A DNA stretch of 64,000 nt from HK1 sp965220535 (GTDB lineage Bacteria > Pseudomonadota > Gammaproteobacteria > HK1): NCBI GenBank assembly GCA_965220535.1, contig OZ244833.1, positions 1,736,001-1,800,000 on the forward strand, in the 5' to 3' direction. The position numbers and the translations under genes were made by a program. Shown in pieces: positions 36,553 to 45,219 of the stretch. A model generated the notes under the pieces. The model ran no database searches. It was not told the origin of the DNA and worked only from the letters and a program-made list of their open reading frames with translations. Positions within the stretch are counted from its first letter, which is position 1. Every line of letters starts with the position of its first letter.

Positions 36553-37709
36553 GCGAGGATGCTGACCGTGCACGCGACCCCGGTGCCGCCCAAGTTATGG
36601 GTGAGGCCGAAGCGAGCGTCGGGCACTTGGTTGGGATGCTCCCCTCGCAGCTGAGACACCGCCTCGTAGACCTGGCCGAGCCCCGTCGCCCCGACCGGAT
36701 GGCCCTTGGCGAGCAAGCCGCCGCTGGGGTTGATGGGCATATCGCCCCCCACCGCGGTTCTACCCTCGCTGGCCCAGCCCCCGCCCTGGCCCCGCGGAAC
36801 GACGCCCAAATCCTCGGAGTCGATGATCTCGGCGATCGAGAAACAATCGTGGAGCTCGACGAAATCGATGTCTTCGGGGCGAAGCCCGGCTTCGTCGAAG
36901 GCCTGCCGCGCCGCCCGCACGGTGGCATCGAAACTGCAAAGATCCGGATGTCCGGCGACGCGGGCCGAGCCCGAGCTTTGCACACTGGCAAGGATGTCGA
37001 TGGCGCGATCTCTCGCCGCCTCCCCGGAGGGCATCGCCTCTTCGGCCATCACCACCGCCGCGGCCGCGCCGTCGCTGGTCGGGCAGCAGTCGTAAAGGCG
37101 CAAGGGGTCGGCGATCGCTTTCGCGTTTCGCACCTCCTCGGCGGTCAGGATCGCCCCCATCTGAGCCAAGGGATTGGACAGCCCGTTGCGTTTGTTTTTG
37201 ATCACCACCGAGGAGACCTGATCGCGGTCGGTGCCGTAGCGCTCGGCATGCCTTCGCCAAGCCATGCCGAAGACCCCGGGAAAGGTCAATCCGCTCGGCG
37301 CGTCGGCCCGGTTGTCCATCGCGCTGTTGAGGGCTTCGGTGATTCGCGGATTCGAGGCGTGGGTCATTTTCTCCACCCCGAGGGCGAGCGCGGCGTCGGT
37401 CAGCCCCGCCGCCACCGCCAAGACGGCGTGCCGAAAAGCGATGCCCCCAGAAGCGCACGCCCCCTCGACCTTGGTGCAAGGAACGCCTTCGAGCCCCATG
37501 GCCTCGCCCGCCAAACCGGCCAACACTTCCTGTCCGGTGAGCATGCCGCCGACGAAATTGCCGAGATAAAGCGCCCCGATGCGCGCAGGCTCGATACCGG
37601 CATCGGCAAGCGCCGCACGACCGGCGGCGGCCGCCAGTTCGTCGACGGGAACTCCCTCGTGGCGCCCGAATCGCGTCGATCCGACACCGGCGATCGATAC
37701 TCTTCTCAT
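36537..37709 (-). CDS. Thiolase-family acyltransferase (SCP2-like)
   Basis: A 390-residue thiolase-fold protein. The nucleophile Cys is in VEGACASGG (C85); the other catalytic motifs are GLLAKGHPVGATG (His) and NLGGTGVACTVSI (Cys). The start at 37709 has GAGGGAT upstream and begins with the usual MRRVSIAGVGSTRFG. Such SCP2-type thiolases with a DUF35 partner act in beta-oxidation-like cleavage of acyl-CoA with branched or cyclic groups. The DUF35 gene follows directly. The substrate is not known. Confidence 0.88.
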   Translation of the reverse strand: MRRVSIAGVGSTRFGRHEGVPVDELAAAAGRAALADAGIEPARIGALYLGNFVGGMLTGQEVLAGLAGEAMGLEGVPCTKVEGACASGGIAFRHAVLAVAAGLTDAALALGVEKMTHASNPRITEALNSAMDNRADAPSGLTFPGVFGMAWRRHAERYGTDRDQVSSVVIKNKRNGLSNPLAQMGAILTAEEVRNAKAIADPLRLYDCCPTSDGAAAAVVMAEEAMPSGEAARDRAIDILASVQSSGSARVAGHPDLCSFDATVRAARQAFDEAGLRPEDIDFVELHDCFSIAEIIDSEDLGVVPRGQGGGWASEGRTAVGGDMPINPSGGLLAKGHPVGATGLGQVYEAVSQLRGEHPNQVPDARFGLTHNLGGTGVACTVSILARSDA

Positions 37710-38402
37710 CGTGATATCCCTCGGGCTTGCGAAAAGCGGCATTCGAAAAGCCTAAGATTCGAAAAAACTCCGACCCGACGACGGCGATGCAAAAGATGCA
37801 AAAACGGCAGCGCCCGCCGACGCCGTCCACCGCCGAGATGAAGTATACGATCCGGCAACGAAGCGGCCGCTCGCCCGATGGCGCATTTTGATTGAGTTCG
37901 AGACCGAGTTCGAGATCAAGTTCGATATCGAGATTGCGCCTCGAAACGCGAAAACCGGAGCCCTCACTCCCAAGCCTCCGGCTTCCTCGAAGAACGATTC
38001 CCGAAAACGAGATCGAAACACCCTCAAGCCTTCGTCTTGGGATGTTGCCGGTCTTCGAATCGAAAGGACTGCAGCGGTGAAAAAACCCATCCGGGAGTAG
38101 ACAGGGATCGCTTTTCGAAAAACGAAGCGCGAGCGCGGCAAGGACATCGACGCCGGAATCGTCTTCGTCGACGGCTTCGACGAGTTTGCGCTCGGGGAGC
38201 AAGGGGCATCGTCTTCGTCTTCGCGCGATGTCTCGCTATCGCCTCCAAGACCCTTCGCAGCCGCCCCCCCAAAGAAGAGAGGGTGGTTTCGGCGACGCCG
38301 ATCGGCGACCCGAAGGCAGCCCGAAAGCAGCCCGAAGCCCCCGACACGAACGAGCCTCGATATGCCGGGAATACAGCGAATCAGCGAGCCCCGCGCAAAC
38401 GA
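37710..38402. other. Intergenic region between thiolase operon and small-gene cassette
   Basis: About 690 bp without a supported gene. Near 37890-37935 there is a simple repeat (gagttcgagaccgagttcgagatcaagttcgatatcgag) of the unit GAGTTCGAGAYC. The first 60 bp upstream of the thiolase start hold its promoter. Nothing else is recognised. Confidence 0.4.
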
Positions 38403-38435
38403 AAGCCGAGCCTATCGGCGTGACAGGCTCGGCTT
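38403..38435 (-). terminator. Terminator hairpin for the small-gene cassette
   Basis: AAGCCGAGCCT pairs with AGGCTCGGCTT around 11 bases. On the minus strand the stem is followed by TCGTTTG, a weak T tract. It lies 50 bases beyond the last small gene. Confidence 0.55.
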
Positions 38436-38443
38436 CGCTGTAA

Positions 38444-38483
38444 GCGGGCGCGGCGGCAATCGGCGCGAAACCGCCGCGCCCGC
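38444..38483 (-). terminator. Very stable 13-bp GC hairpin after the last small gene
   Basis: GCGGGCGCGGCGG pairs perfectly with CCGCCGCGCCCGC around a 14-base loop and starts two bases past the stop at 38486. Together with the next hairpin it forms a double stem at the end of the cassette. Confidence 0.55.
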
Positions 38484-38485
38484 AA

Positions 38486-38713
38486 CTACTCGCGCTCGAA
38501 GATTCCGATGCCGCCCCCGCGCCAACGTTCGATGATCCCGATGATGCCCCCGACAAGAGACCCGGCGGCGACCCCCGCGTAAATGCCGAACGTCATGGCG
38601 GTTGCCATCCCGATAACCATCCCGACAAACGCGCCGATGGCATAGCGACCGGCGAAGAGCGTGCCGATAAGCGAGCCAGCAAGACCCGCAGCGATCAGCG
38701 CGATTATGTTCAT
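38486..38713 (-). CDS. Small Gly-zipper membrane protein, paralogue 2
   Basis: A 75-residue protein with two hydrophobic, Gly-rich segments (IIALIAAGLAGSLIGTLFAG and a second, IYAGVAAGSLVGGIIGIIE) and a C-terminal ERWRGG. It is clearly related to the gene directly upstream (shared FGI.AG..AGS..G.I...ERWRGG end) and overlaps it by four bases. Glycine zippers of this sort occur in pore-forming, holin-like or phage coat-like proteins, but nothing shows the function here. Confidence 0.65.
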   Translation of the reverse strand: MNIIALIAAGLAGSLIGTLFAGRYAIGAFVGMVIGMATAMTFGIYAGVAAGSLVGGIIGIIERWRGGGIGIFERE

Positions 38714-38949
38714 TCAAGTCCCCTACTGAAAGCCCCGCGCCCCCCGCGCCAACGCTCGTAACTGCCAATGACGCTCCCCGCGAGCACACCGGCGATGATC
38801 CCGCCGAAGATGCCGAACGAAACGCTGAAGGCAGCCCCCATAGCGCCGCCGAAGGACGCGCCCCGGTCGCAGCGACCGGCGCAGAGCCAACCGATAAAAA
38901 AGCCCGGGAATGCCGCAGCGAATGCAGTGAGCAACCCGATCATGGTCAT
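38710..38949 (-). CDS. Small Gly-zipper membrane protein, paralogue 1
   Basis: A 79-residue protein with two Gly-rich hydrophobic segments (LLTAFAAAFPGFFIGWLCAG and FGIFGGIIAGVLAGSVIG) and the same SYERWRGG end as its neighbour. The ribosome-site regions of the two genes are also alike (tcattcRARtc... followed by gaaagccccgcgc on the plus strand), showing a tandem duplication of the whole unit. It starts 10 bases after the upstream small gene. Confidence 0.65.
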   Translation of the reverse strand: MTMIGLLTAFAAAFPGFFIGWLCAGRCDRGASFGGAMGAAFSVSFGIFGGIIAGVLAGSVIGSYERWRGGRGAFSRGLE

Positions 38950-38958
38950 TCGAATCTC

Positions 38959-39267
38959 CTATTGAAAGCCCCGCGCGGGTCGATGACTTATTGACGTCTG
39001 GCCTATCTTATTTTGGCCCGTAGGAAGGATATCCAAGAGCGACCGGCGCTCGGCTTCGGCGGGGTCGGGAGCGGGCTTGCGCGGCCGAGCGGTTGCGCCG
39101 TGGGCGATTCGCCAGCGGCGGGTGGCTTCGCGCTGGGCGGCAAGACCGCGAGCGCACAGGCGGCGCGTAGGGGGCAAGGGGGGCTCACAGCGCGGGCAGC
39201 GGCCGCGAGCCAGACGCTCGGCGCGACGGGCTCGAAGGCGGGCGAGTTCTTGGGGCGGCGTTTTCAT
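38959..39267 (-). CDS. Small basic protein with a partial zinc-ribbon motif
   Basis: A 102-residue, Arg-rich protein (MKTPPQELARLRARRAERLA) with CPRC at 24-27 and C38 in RRLCARG. A zinc ribbon would need a fourth Cys where Gly41 stands, so the site may be incomplete. Its ATG overlaps the stop of the preceding gene (ATGA). Proteins of this kind are frequent among small genes of phages and plasmids. Function unknown. Confidence 0.55.
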   Translation of the reverse strand: MKTPPQELARLRARRAERLARGRCPRCEPPLPPTRRLCARGLAAQREATRRWRIAHGATARPRKPAPDPAEAERRSLLDILPTGQNKIGQTSISHRPARGFQ

Positions 39268-39491
39268 TGACTGGTATTCAGCGAGCGTGCGCAGCGCAGG
39301 CGCGTGAGCCGATAGGGGTCGACGAGCAGGCCGCGCTCGCGGGCGTCGCGGCGTGGTTGGGCGATTGCGATCAGGGCTTCGCGCTCGTCTTCGAAGAGCT
39401 TCGAAGCGCGTGTCCAGCAGCCGCGTCCCGCGCTGCGCTCGATTACGAAGACGGGGATCGTGCATGCGTCGAGCGGGCAAGCGGGGCGCAT
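39264..39491 (-). CDS. Small protein of the mini-gene cassette, unknown
   Basis: A 75-residue frame from an ATG at 39491 (MRPACPLDACTIPVFVIERS...) with a helical, charged second half (KLFEDEREALIAIAQPRRDA). The frame is open further upstream to a TTG at 39620, so the start is uncertain. It overlaps the next gene by ATGA, which supports it as real. No family recognised. Confidence 0.5.
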   Translation of the reverse strand: MRPACPLDACTIPVFVIERSAGRGCWTRASKLFEDEREALIAIAQPRRDARERGLLVDPYRLTRLRCARSLNTSQ

Positions 39492-39644
39492 GGGCTTGGC
39501 GGCTATGCGGGCGAGCAATCGGCGTCGAGCGTGGCGTGGCTTGCGGCCGATCCCCGGCTGGGTCTTGCGCAAGCGAGTAGCCGCCGAGCGTGAGCGCAAG
39601 AAAGTCCGCGATGCAAGCAAGGGCTCGAGGGGCGGCGGGGGCGG

Positions 39645-39893
39645 TCAAACGATCGCTCCCCGATCCCCGCCGGCGGGCTCGGCTTCGAAGATTCGCACAA
39701 GCAAGCGAGCGAGCGTCATGCGGCCGTCGAGCGCGGGCGTAGCGGCGAAGCAGTACGCGGGCGAGCAGTGAAGCCACGATAGCCCGTCGATTATGTCGTC
39801 GGCGTCTGCGGCGTCGTAGCGGGTCGCTCGGGCGGGGTCTTGGACGATCCCCGCGTGCTCGCTGAAATAGCCGTCGTACGGCGTACCGCGCAA
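39645..39893 (-). CDS. Small acidic protein, first of the mini-gene cassette
   Basis: An 82-residue protein (MRGTPYDGYFSEHAGIVQDP...) with the acidic stretch YDAADADDIIDGLSWLHCSP. No signal or membrane segment. It stands at the head of a co-directional run of five genes of 75-102 codons (39893 to 38486) that has the look of a phage- or plasmid-derived block. Divergent from the ABC transporter operon at 40021. Confidence 0.5.
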   Translation of the reverse strand: MRGTPYDGYFSEHAGIVQDPARATRYDAADADDIIDGLSWLHCSPAYCFAATPALDGRMTLARLLVRIFEAEPAGGDRGAIV

Positions 39894-40020
39894 GGCCTAA
39901 GGACTTCGAGAAAGATCGCAGGAAATGGACGGCTCGCGCTTTCCGCAGCGCTTTTTCCTCGGCGCTTTTTACCTCGGCTTCGGGCAATGACGATCGGCAA
40001 TAAAGAATAGAATCCCCGCC

Positions 40021-40905
40021 ATGAACACGGGCCCTCGTCACTCCCCGGCTAACGGCCCGGCTTCGCTGTCCGATGCCGAGCGAGCCTCGCCGATCCTCGA
40101 AGTGCAAGATCTGACCCGCCGCTTCGGGGGCGTGGTGGCGGTGAACAACTGCTCTTTTTCGATCGAAAGCGGTCGGATCACCGGGGTGATCGGACCGAAC
40201 GGCGCCGGCAAAACGACTATCTTTCGCATGGTCGCCGGAGCCTTGCCCCCGAGCTCCGGACGCGTCTTCTTCGAAGGCGGGGATATCACCGGCATCCCGA
40301 CGCATAAGATGTTCCATCGCGGCATCGTGCGCACCTTCCAGATCCCGCATGAATTCGGCCGCCTGACAACGCTCGAGAACCTGATGACCGTCCCTTCCGC
40401 CCAACCCGGGGAAAGCCTGTGGCGGGTCTGGGGAATGCCGTGGACGATCCGGGCCCACGAACGCAAGGTGCGGGAAAAGGCGGAGCGAACTTTGGAATTC
40501 CTCAATCTTTCGGGCCTGAAAGACGAACTCGCGATGAACCTCTCCGGGGGGCAAAAAAAACTCTTGGAGCTCGGGCGGGCGATGATGAGCGAGCCTCGGC
40601 TGATACTGCTCGACGAACCGGGGGCGGGAGTCAATCCGACTTTGCTCGTCCGCCTCGCGGACATGATCCGCACCCTCAACCGCGAGCGCAACTACACCTT
40701 CGTGATCATCGAGCACGATATGGATCTGATCGCTTCCCTTTGCGATCGGGTGATCGTTCTCGCCGAGGGCACGGTGCTGACCGAAGGCTCGATGGACGAG
40801 GTGCGCCGAGATCCCCGAGTCATCGACGCCTACCTCGGAGGGGGCGAGGAGGATCTCGAAGCGCAGGTAAAAGCGCCGGGATCGACGGGAAGCCCGCGGC
40901 AATGA
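40021..40905 (+). CDS. livG: Branched-chain amino acid-type ABC transporter ATPase (LivG-like)
   Basis: A 294-residue ABC ATPase of the LivG family. Walker A is GPNGAGKTT, the signature LSGGQKKLLELGR, Walker B LILLDEPGAG and the H-loop VIIEHDMD. The N-terminal 28 residues before ILEVQDLTRRFGG are extra. It is first in an operon of four transporter genes, overlapping the next by ATGA. The HAAT-type transporter can carry branched-chain amino acids, amides or urea; the substrate is unknown here. Confidence 0.9.
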   Translation: MNTGPRHSPANGPASLSDAERASPILEVQDLTRRFGGVVAVNNCSFSIESGRITGVIGPNGAGKTTIFRMVAGALPPSSGRVFFEGGDITGIPTHKMFHRGIVRTFQIPHEFGRLTTLENLMTVPSAQPGESLWRVWGMPWTIRAHERKVREKAERTLEFLNLSGLKDELAMNLSGGQKKLLELGRAMMSEPRLILLDEPGAGVNPTLLVRLADMIRTLNRERNYTFVIIEHDMDLIASLCDRVIVLAEGTVLTEGSMDEVRRDPRVIDAYLGGGEEDLEAQVKAPGSTGSPRQ

Positions 40906-41726
40906 ACGCCGCCGGCACCGGCGCCGCGCTCGAGTTCGAAAGGGTTTCGGGCGGCTACGGCAGCAGCGAAATCATTCACGATATCTCGATCCATGTCGGC
41001 GCCGGTGAAATCGTGACCCTGATCGGACCCAACGGCGCCGGCAAATCGAGCGTGATGAACGCCGCCCTCGGTCGATTGCAAATCAACGGCGGAAGGATCC
41101 TCTTGAAAGGAGATGAGATCACCGGAACCGCGCCCGAACGCGCGGTACGCCGGGGGATCTCTTACGTCCCCCAAGTCTCCAATGTCTTCCCCAACCTCAC
41201 GGTACAGGAAAATCTGGAAATCGGGGCCTGGACGCGCCGCGACGACATGCGCCCGCGAATGGCGGAGATGTTCGCGCTCTTCCCGCCCCTGGCCGAGCGC
41301 CGCCGAATCCCGGCCGGAGCCCTTTCCGGGGGACAACGGCAAATGGCGGCCATGGCCAAGGCCCTGATGGTGGATCCGACGATCCTGCTTCTCGACGAAC
41401 CCACCGCGGGGCTGTCGCCGAAATACCGGGCGGAGATCTTCACCGTGGTGCGCACGGTCAACGCTCGCGGCGTCCCGATTTTGATGGTCGAACAAAACGC
41501 CCGACAAGCCTTGGGAATCGCCGACCGCGGCTACGTGCTGGTGGACGGATATTGCCGGATGGAGGGAAGCGGAAAGGAACTGCTGGCCAACCCGGAAGTG
41601 GGGGCGATGTTCTTGGGCCAACGGGCGGCTGCCGGAGATCCGGCCGCCGCCACCCTCATGCCCGCGGCATCCGCCTCGCCGACCGAGACCGCCGAATCAA
41701 AAACTGCGGGATCCGCTCGGCAATGA
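40902..41726 (+). CDS. livF: Branched-chain amino acid-type ABC transporter ATPase (LivF-like)
   Basis: A 274-residue ABC ATPase of the LivF family with Walker A GPNGAGKSS, signature LSGGQRQMAAMAK and Walker B ILLLDEPTAGLSP, typical of LivF. The start at 40902 overlaps the livG stop; a longer frame upstream is out of place with respect to the domain. A C-terminal Ala/Pro-rich tail of about 35 residues extends past the usual end. It overlaps livH by ATGA. Confidence 0.9.
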   Translation: MNAAGTGAALEFERVSGGYGSSEIIHDISIHVGAGEIVTLIGPNGAGKSSVMNAALGRLQINGGRILLKGDEITGTAPERAVRRGISYVPQVSNVFPNLTVQENLEIGAWTRRDDMRPRMAEMFALFPPLAERRRIPAGALSGGQRQMAAMAKALMVDPTILLLDEPTAGLSPKYRAEIFTVVRTVNARGVPILMVEQNARQALGIADRGYVLVDGYCRMEGSGKELLANPEVGAMFLGQRAAAGDPAAATLMPAASASPTETAESKTAGSARQ

Positions 41727-42622
41727 ACGAACTCGTCGGCTTCGTCAACTTCCACCTGATCCCGGGCATCGTCCTCGGCAGCATCTACGCCCTCGGTGCC
41801 ATCGGGCTGACGCTCACTTTCGGGATCCTGCGCTTCGCCAACTTCGCCCACGGCGAAACGATGACCTTGGGAGCCTTCATCGCTCTGTTCGCGGTCAATC
41901 TGACCGGCTGGCCGGTACTGGCAACGCTGCCGCTTTCGATGCTGCTCACCGTGCTGGTGGTTTTGGCGATGGATCGTCTCTTTTTCCGCCCCTTGCGCAC
42001 CGGGCCCACCGTCATCCTGTTGATCGCATCCTTCGGGTTGATGCTGATGATGCGCTCGGCGATTCAGATCGTCTGGGGGGTGGAGCTCGAAACGCTCAGA
42101 AAGGGTCTGGCGATCCCCTGGGTATTATTCGACGCCCTGCGCATTTTTCCGAAGCATTTGTTGATCGTCGGCGCCGCTTTGCTGCTGATGCTGGCGGTCC
42201 ATTGCCTGCTGCGCTATACCGCCATCGGCAAGGCGATGCGGGCGATGTCCGATTCGCCGGAACTGGCGCGCATGAGCGGTATCGATACCGAACGCGTGGT
42301 GATGGCGACTTGGATCACCGGCGCCGCACTGGCCGCCGCCGCCGGAGTGCTGCTCGCCTACGATACCCACCTCGATTCTCGGATGGGTTTTCGCATCCTC
42401 TTGCCGGTCTTCGCCGCCGCCCTGCTCGGGGGTCTGGGCCGACCCTACGGCGCGATGGCCGGAGGGCTGGTCATCGGAGTGGCCGAGGAACTTTCGACCT
42501 ACTCCTGGATCGGCAAGGAGGCTTTGGTATCGCCCGGATACAAATCGGGGGTCGCCTTCGCGATCATGATCGTCTTGTTGATTTTTCGTCCGAGCGGACT
42601 TTTCCGGGGACGCGTTTTCTAA
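41723..42622 (+). CDS. livH: Branched-chain amino acid-type ABC transporter permease (LivH-like)
   Basis: A 299-residue inner-membrane permease with eight or so membrane segments and the LivH start GIVLGSIYALGAIGLTLTFG...RFANFAHGE. The region GMAGGLVIGVAEELS-like (AMAGGLVIGVAEELSTYSW) near the end is the conserved ATPase-contact part. It begins in an ATGA overlap with livF and is followed after 117 bp by livM. Confidence 0.92.
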   Translation: MNELVGFVNFHLIPGIVLGSIYALGAIGLTLTFGILRFANFAHGETMTLGAFIALFAVNLTGWPVLATLPLSMLLTVLVVLAMDRLFFRPLRTGPTVILLIASFGLMLMMRSAIQIVWGVELETLRKGLAIPWVLFDALRIFPKHLLIVGAALLLMLAVHCLLRYTAIGKAMRAMSDSPELARMSGIDTERVVMATWITGAALAAAAGVLLAYDTHLDSRMGFRILLPVFAAALLGGLGRPYGAMAGGLVIGVAEELSTYSWIGKEALVSPGYKSGVAFAIMIVLLIFRPSGLFRGRVF

Positions 42623-42739
42623 AGCGCTTTCCCGAGCGAGAGTTTTTGTCGAACATAGCGGTATTTTCATGGCCCCGGCACTATCCGCCGCATCCTGCGA
42701 AAAGCCGCGCCCTTTGCAAAAGAGAGCCTCGATTCGGAT

Positions 42740-43678
42740 ATGGATTCCCTCTACGGCATTTTCCTGTACGCGATCGTCCTGCTGACGATGGGGGGCATCT
42801 ACGCGGTGCTCGTGATGGGGCTCAATATCCAATGGGGATTCACCGGCCTTTTCAATGCCGGCATCGCGGGATTCTTCGCGGTCGGAGCCTATACCGGCGC
42901 CATCGTCTCCACCGCCTCTTCGAGCCGCCATCTCGGGGGCTTTGCGCTTCCTATTTGGGCCTCGCCGCCGGCCGCGATGCTCGCCAGCGCGCTGATCGCT
43001 TGGCTCGTGGCCCTGATTTGCATTCGCTTGCGCAGCGACTACCTCGCCATCGCCACCTTGGGCATCGCGGAAATCCTGCGGCTCGTTCTCAAAAACGAGG
43101 ACTGGGCCACCAACGGCGCTCGCGGGATATCCCGCATCCCCAAACCCTTCGAGCACCTGCCCGAACCTTGGAATCAACTCTCGATGCTGATGCTGGTATT
43201 GGCGATCCTTCTCCTTCTCTACCTGATGCTGGAAAGCGCCCGCAAAGCGCCGTGGGGGCGGGTGATGACCGCCATCCGCGAAAACGAAGCCGCGGCCCGG
43301 GCCGCGGGCAAGAATGTCGAACGATTTCGGATCGAAGCCTTCGTTCTCGGGGGAGCGCTGATGGGTCTGGGCGGGGCGCTGATGGCACACCACATCAAAT
43401 TCATCGACCCGAATATGGCCGAGCCGCTGTCGGCGACCTTCATCGTCTGGGTGATGCTGGTGATCGGCGGCAGCGGCAACAACAAAGGCGCGATCATCGG
43501 CGCTTTTTTAGTCTGGATCATCTGGTCCGCTTCGGAAATCCTGACCACCCGGCTCCCCGCCGAATGGGCCCTCAAATCCGCCTATTTACGCTTCTTTTTG
43601 GTCGGGCTCGCCCTGCAGATCATCTTGCAGAAATACCCGGCGGGGATATTGAAAGAACGCCGGCCGGCAGCCGAGTGA
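42740..43678 (+). CDS. livM: Branched-chain amino acid-type ABC transporter permease (LivM-like)
   Basis: A 312-residue permease with about eight membrane segments. Typical LivM features are GLNIQWGFTGLFNAGIAGFF near the N-terminus, ISRIPKPF in the periplasmic loop and VMTAIRENEAAARAAGKNV in the cytoplasmic loop. The 117-bp gap before it has no gene. It completes the membrane part of the transporter. Confidence 0.92.
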   Translation: MDSLYGIFLYAIVLLTMGGIYAVLVMGLNIQWGFTGLFNAGIAGFFAVGAYTGAIVSTASSSRHLGGFALPIWASPPAAMLASALIAWLVALICIRLRSDYLAIATLGIAEILRLVLKNEDWATNGARGISRIPKPFEHLPEPWNQLSMLMLVLAILLLLYLMLESARKAPWGRVMTAIRENEAAARAAGKNVERFRIEAFVLGGALMGLGGALMAHHIKFIDPNMAEPLSATFIVWVMLVIGGSGNNKGAIIGAFLVWIIWSASEILTTRLPAEWALKSAYLRFFLVGLALQIILQKYPAGILKERRPAAE

Positions 43679-43816
43679 GCGCTCGCTTTTGCAAGCCCGA
43701 AGCCTCGAATTTTCTCCGGCGATTGCCATGCATCATCTATAATAAGAGCCCGAATCGGTGGGGTCTTCGTTGATTCCTCGCACCGAAATCCTCCTTATGA
43801 CGTGGAGAATCTTCCC

Positions 43817-45013
43817 ATGAAAAAATCCTTTTTGATCGCCGGGGCGGCGGCTTTGGCCACCGGTCTTTCCTCCGTTTTCGCCGCCGATATCAAAGTGGGA
43901 TCGGCCGGCGGGATCACCGGCCCCATCCCCGATCTGGTCGCCCCGATGATGGCCGCCCGCGATCTCGCGGCCAAACATATCAACATGCAAGGCGGTCTGC
44001 TCGACGGCGACAACTACATGCTGGTCAAAGGCGATTCGAGGTGCGATGCCAAGGGTGCGGTGGATACCGGCCAGAAACTGATCAATGTCGAGCGAGTCGT
44101 CGCGATCATCGGTCCCAACTGCTCCGGGGCGACCATCGGCATGGCCGAAGCCGTTACCGTCCCCGCCGGGGTCGTGATCCTCTCGGAGTCGGCGACCGCG
44201 CCCTCGATCAGCGAACTCGACGACAAAGGCCTCGTCTTCCGCAACGCCCCTTCCGATGCCTATCAGGGTCGCGCTCTGGCCTCGATGGTGATGGAAAGCG
44301 GCTATAACAAGGTGGCGGTCACCTACGCGAACGACGACTACAACAAGGGCATCGCCGAGGTCTTCGTGAACGCGTTCGAAGAGGCCGGCGGTACGATCAC
44401 CGCAAACCAAGAGCACGAGCCGGAAAAAGCCTCCTATACCTCGGAGATATCCACCCTTTCCGGCAGCGGCGCCGAGGCCTTGATGGTCTTCGCCTACTAC
44501 GGTTCGAGCGGCACCACCATCATCCGCAACAGCCTCGAGAACGGCCTTTTCGATATGTTCTTCGGCGCCGACGGTATGCGGAACGAAAAACTCATCGAGG
44601 ATATCGGTGCGGACAATCTGCGCGGCAAGGTCATGGTCTCCGCTCCGTCCTCCGATACCGAAGCGAAGAGCTTCAAGATGTTCGCCGAGGAATTCTCCGG
44701 CGCCGGCGGGGATCCGAGCTCGGTCTACACCCCCGGCAGTTACGATGCCGCCTTCTTGATCGCTTTGGCGATCGAAAAAGCGGGCGCGGCCGATCGTGAC
44801 GCCATCGCCGGCGCTTTGATGGATGTCGCCAACGCTCCCGGCGAAGTCATCTTGCCCGGGGAATGGGAAAAAGCCAAAGCCGCCATCAAGGCCGGCCGGG
44901 ATATCAACTACCAAGGCGCTTCCGGCTCCATCGAGTTCGATGCCAACGGCGATGTCGCGGGAACCTACTCCTTGAGCGTGATCGACAACGAGGGTAAATG
45001 GGTCGAGAAATAA
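43817..45013 (+). CDS. Periplasmic binding protein of the Liv-type transporter
   Basis: A 398-residue type I periplasmic binding protein with a signal peptide (MKKSFLIAGAAALATGLSSV, cut after FAA). The ATG at 43817 is preferred because GGAG lies 9 bases upstream; a GTG 15 bases earlier is less likely. The mature start DIKVGSAGGITGPIPDL and RVVAIIGPNCSGATIG are typical of the branched-chain amino acid/amide/urea family. The gene closes the transporter operon and is followed by a strong terminator, as expected for the most abundant product. Confidence 0.9.
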   Translation: MKKSFLIAGAAALATGLSSVFAADIKVGSAGGITGPIPDLVAPMMAARDLAAKHINMQGGLLDGDNYMLVKGDSRCDAKGAVDTGQKLINVERVVAIIGPNCSGATIGMAEAVTVPAGVVILSESATAPSISELDDKGLVFRNAPSDAYQGRALASMVMESGYNKVAVTYANDDYNKGIAEVFVNAFEEAGGTITANQEHEPEKASYTSEISTLSGSGAEALMVFAYYGSSGTTIIRNSLENGLFDMFFGADGMRNEKLIEDIGADNLRGKVMVSAPSSDTEAKSFKMFAEEFSGAGGDPSSVYTPGSYDAAFLIALAIEKAGAADRDAIAGALMDVANAPGEVILPGEWEKAKAAIKAGRDINYQGASGSIEFDANGDVAGTYSLSVIDNEGKWVEK

Positions 45014-45101
45014 CGATCCGCTTTGCTCGGCGGCGACCCGACGAGGGCTGATATCGCTCCAAGGGTTGCCCGCTCTCGCTTTTTTTCGCAAGACCGCCCG
45101 A

Positions 45102-45137
45102 AGAGGCGCTTCGTTGACGGAGCGCCTCTTTTTTTAT
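45102..45137 (+). terminator. Rho-independent terminator after the Liv-type binding protein
   Basis: AGAGGCGCT pairs with AGCGCCTCT around a 10-base loop, followed by a run of T (45129-45136). It lies about 90 bases past the binding-protein stop. Confidence 0.88.
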
Positions 45138-45219
45138 GATTCGATTTTTATGATTCAATCCTCGATCTTCGACCCTGCCTGAAAGCGGCGGCAGGAACAG
45201 CCACCAAGGAGAACGAGCG

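Noticed and set aside
38959..40902. A 647-codon minus-strand frame
   Set aside because: It spans the antisense of livG and then a shadow of the small-gene region; only its last 102 codons (from 39267) look like a real gene.
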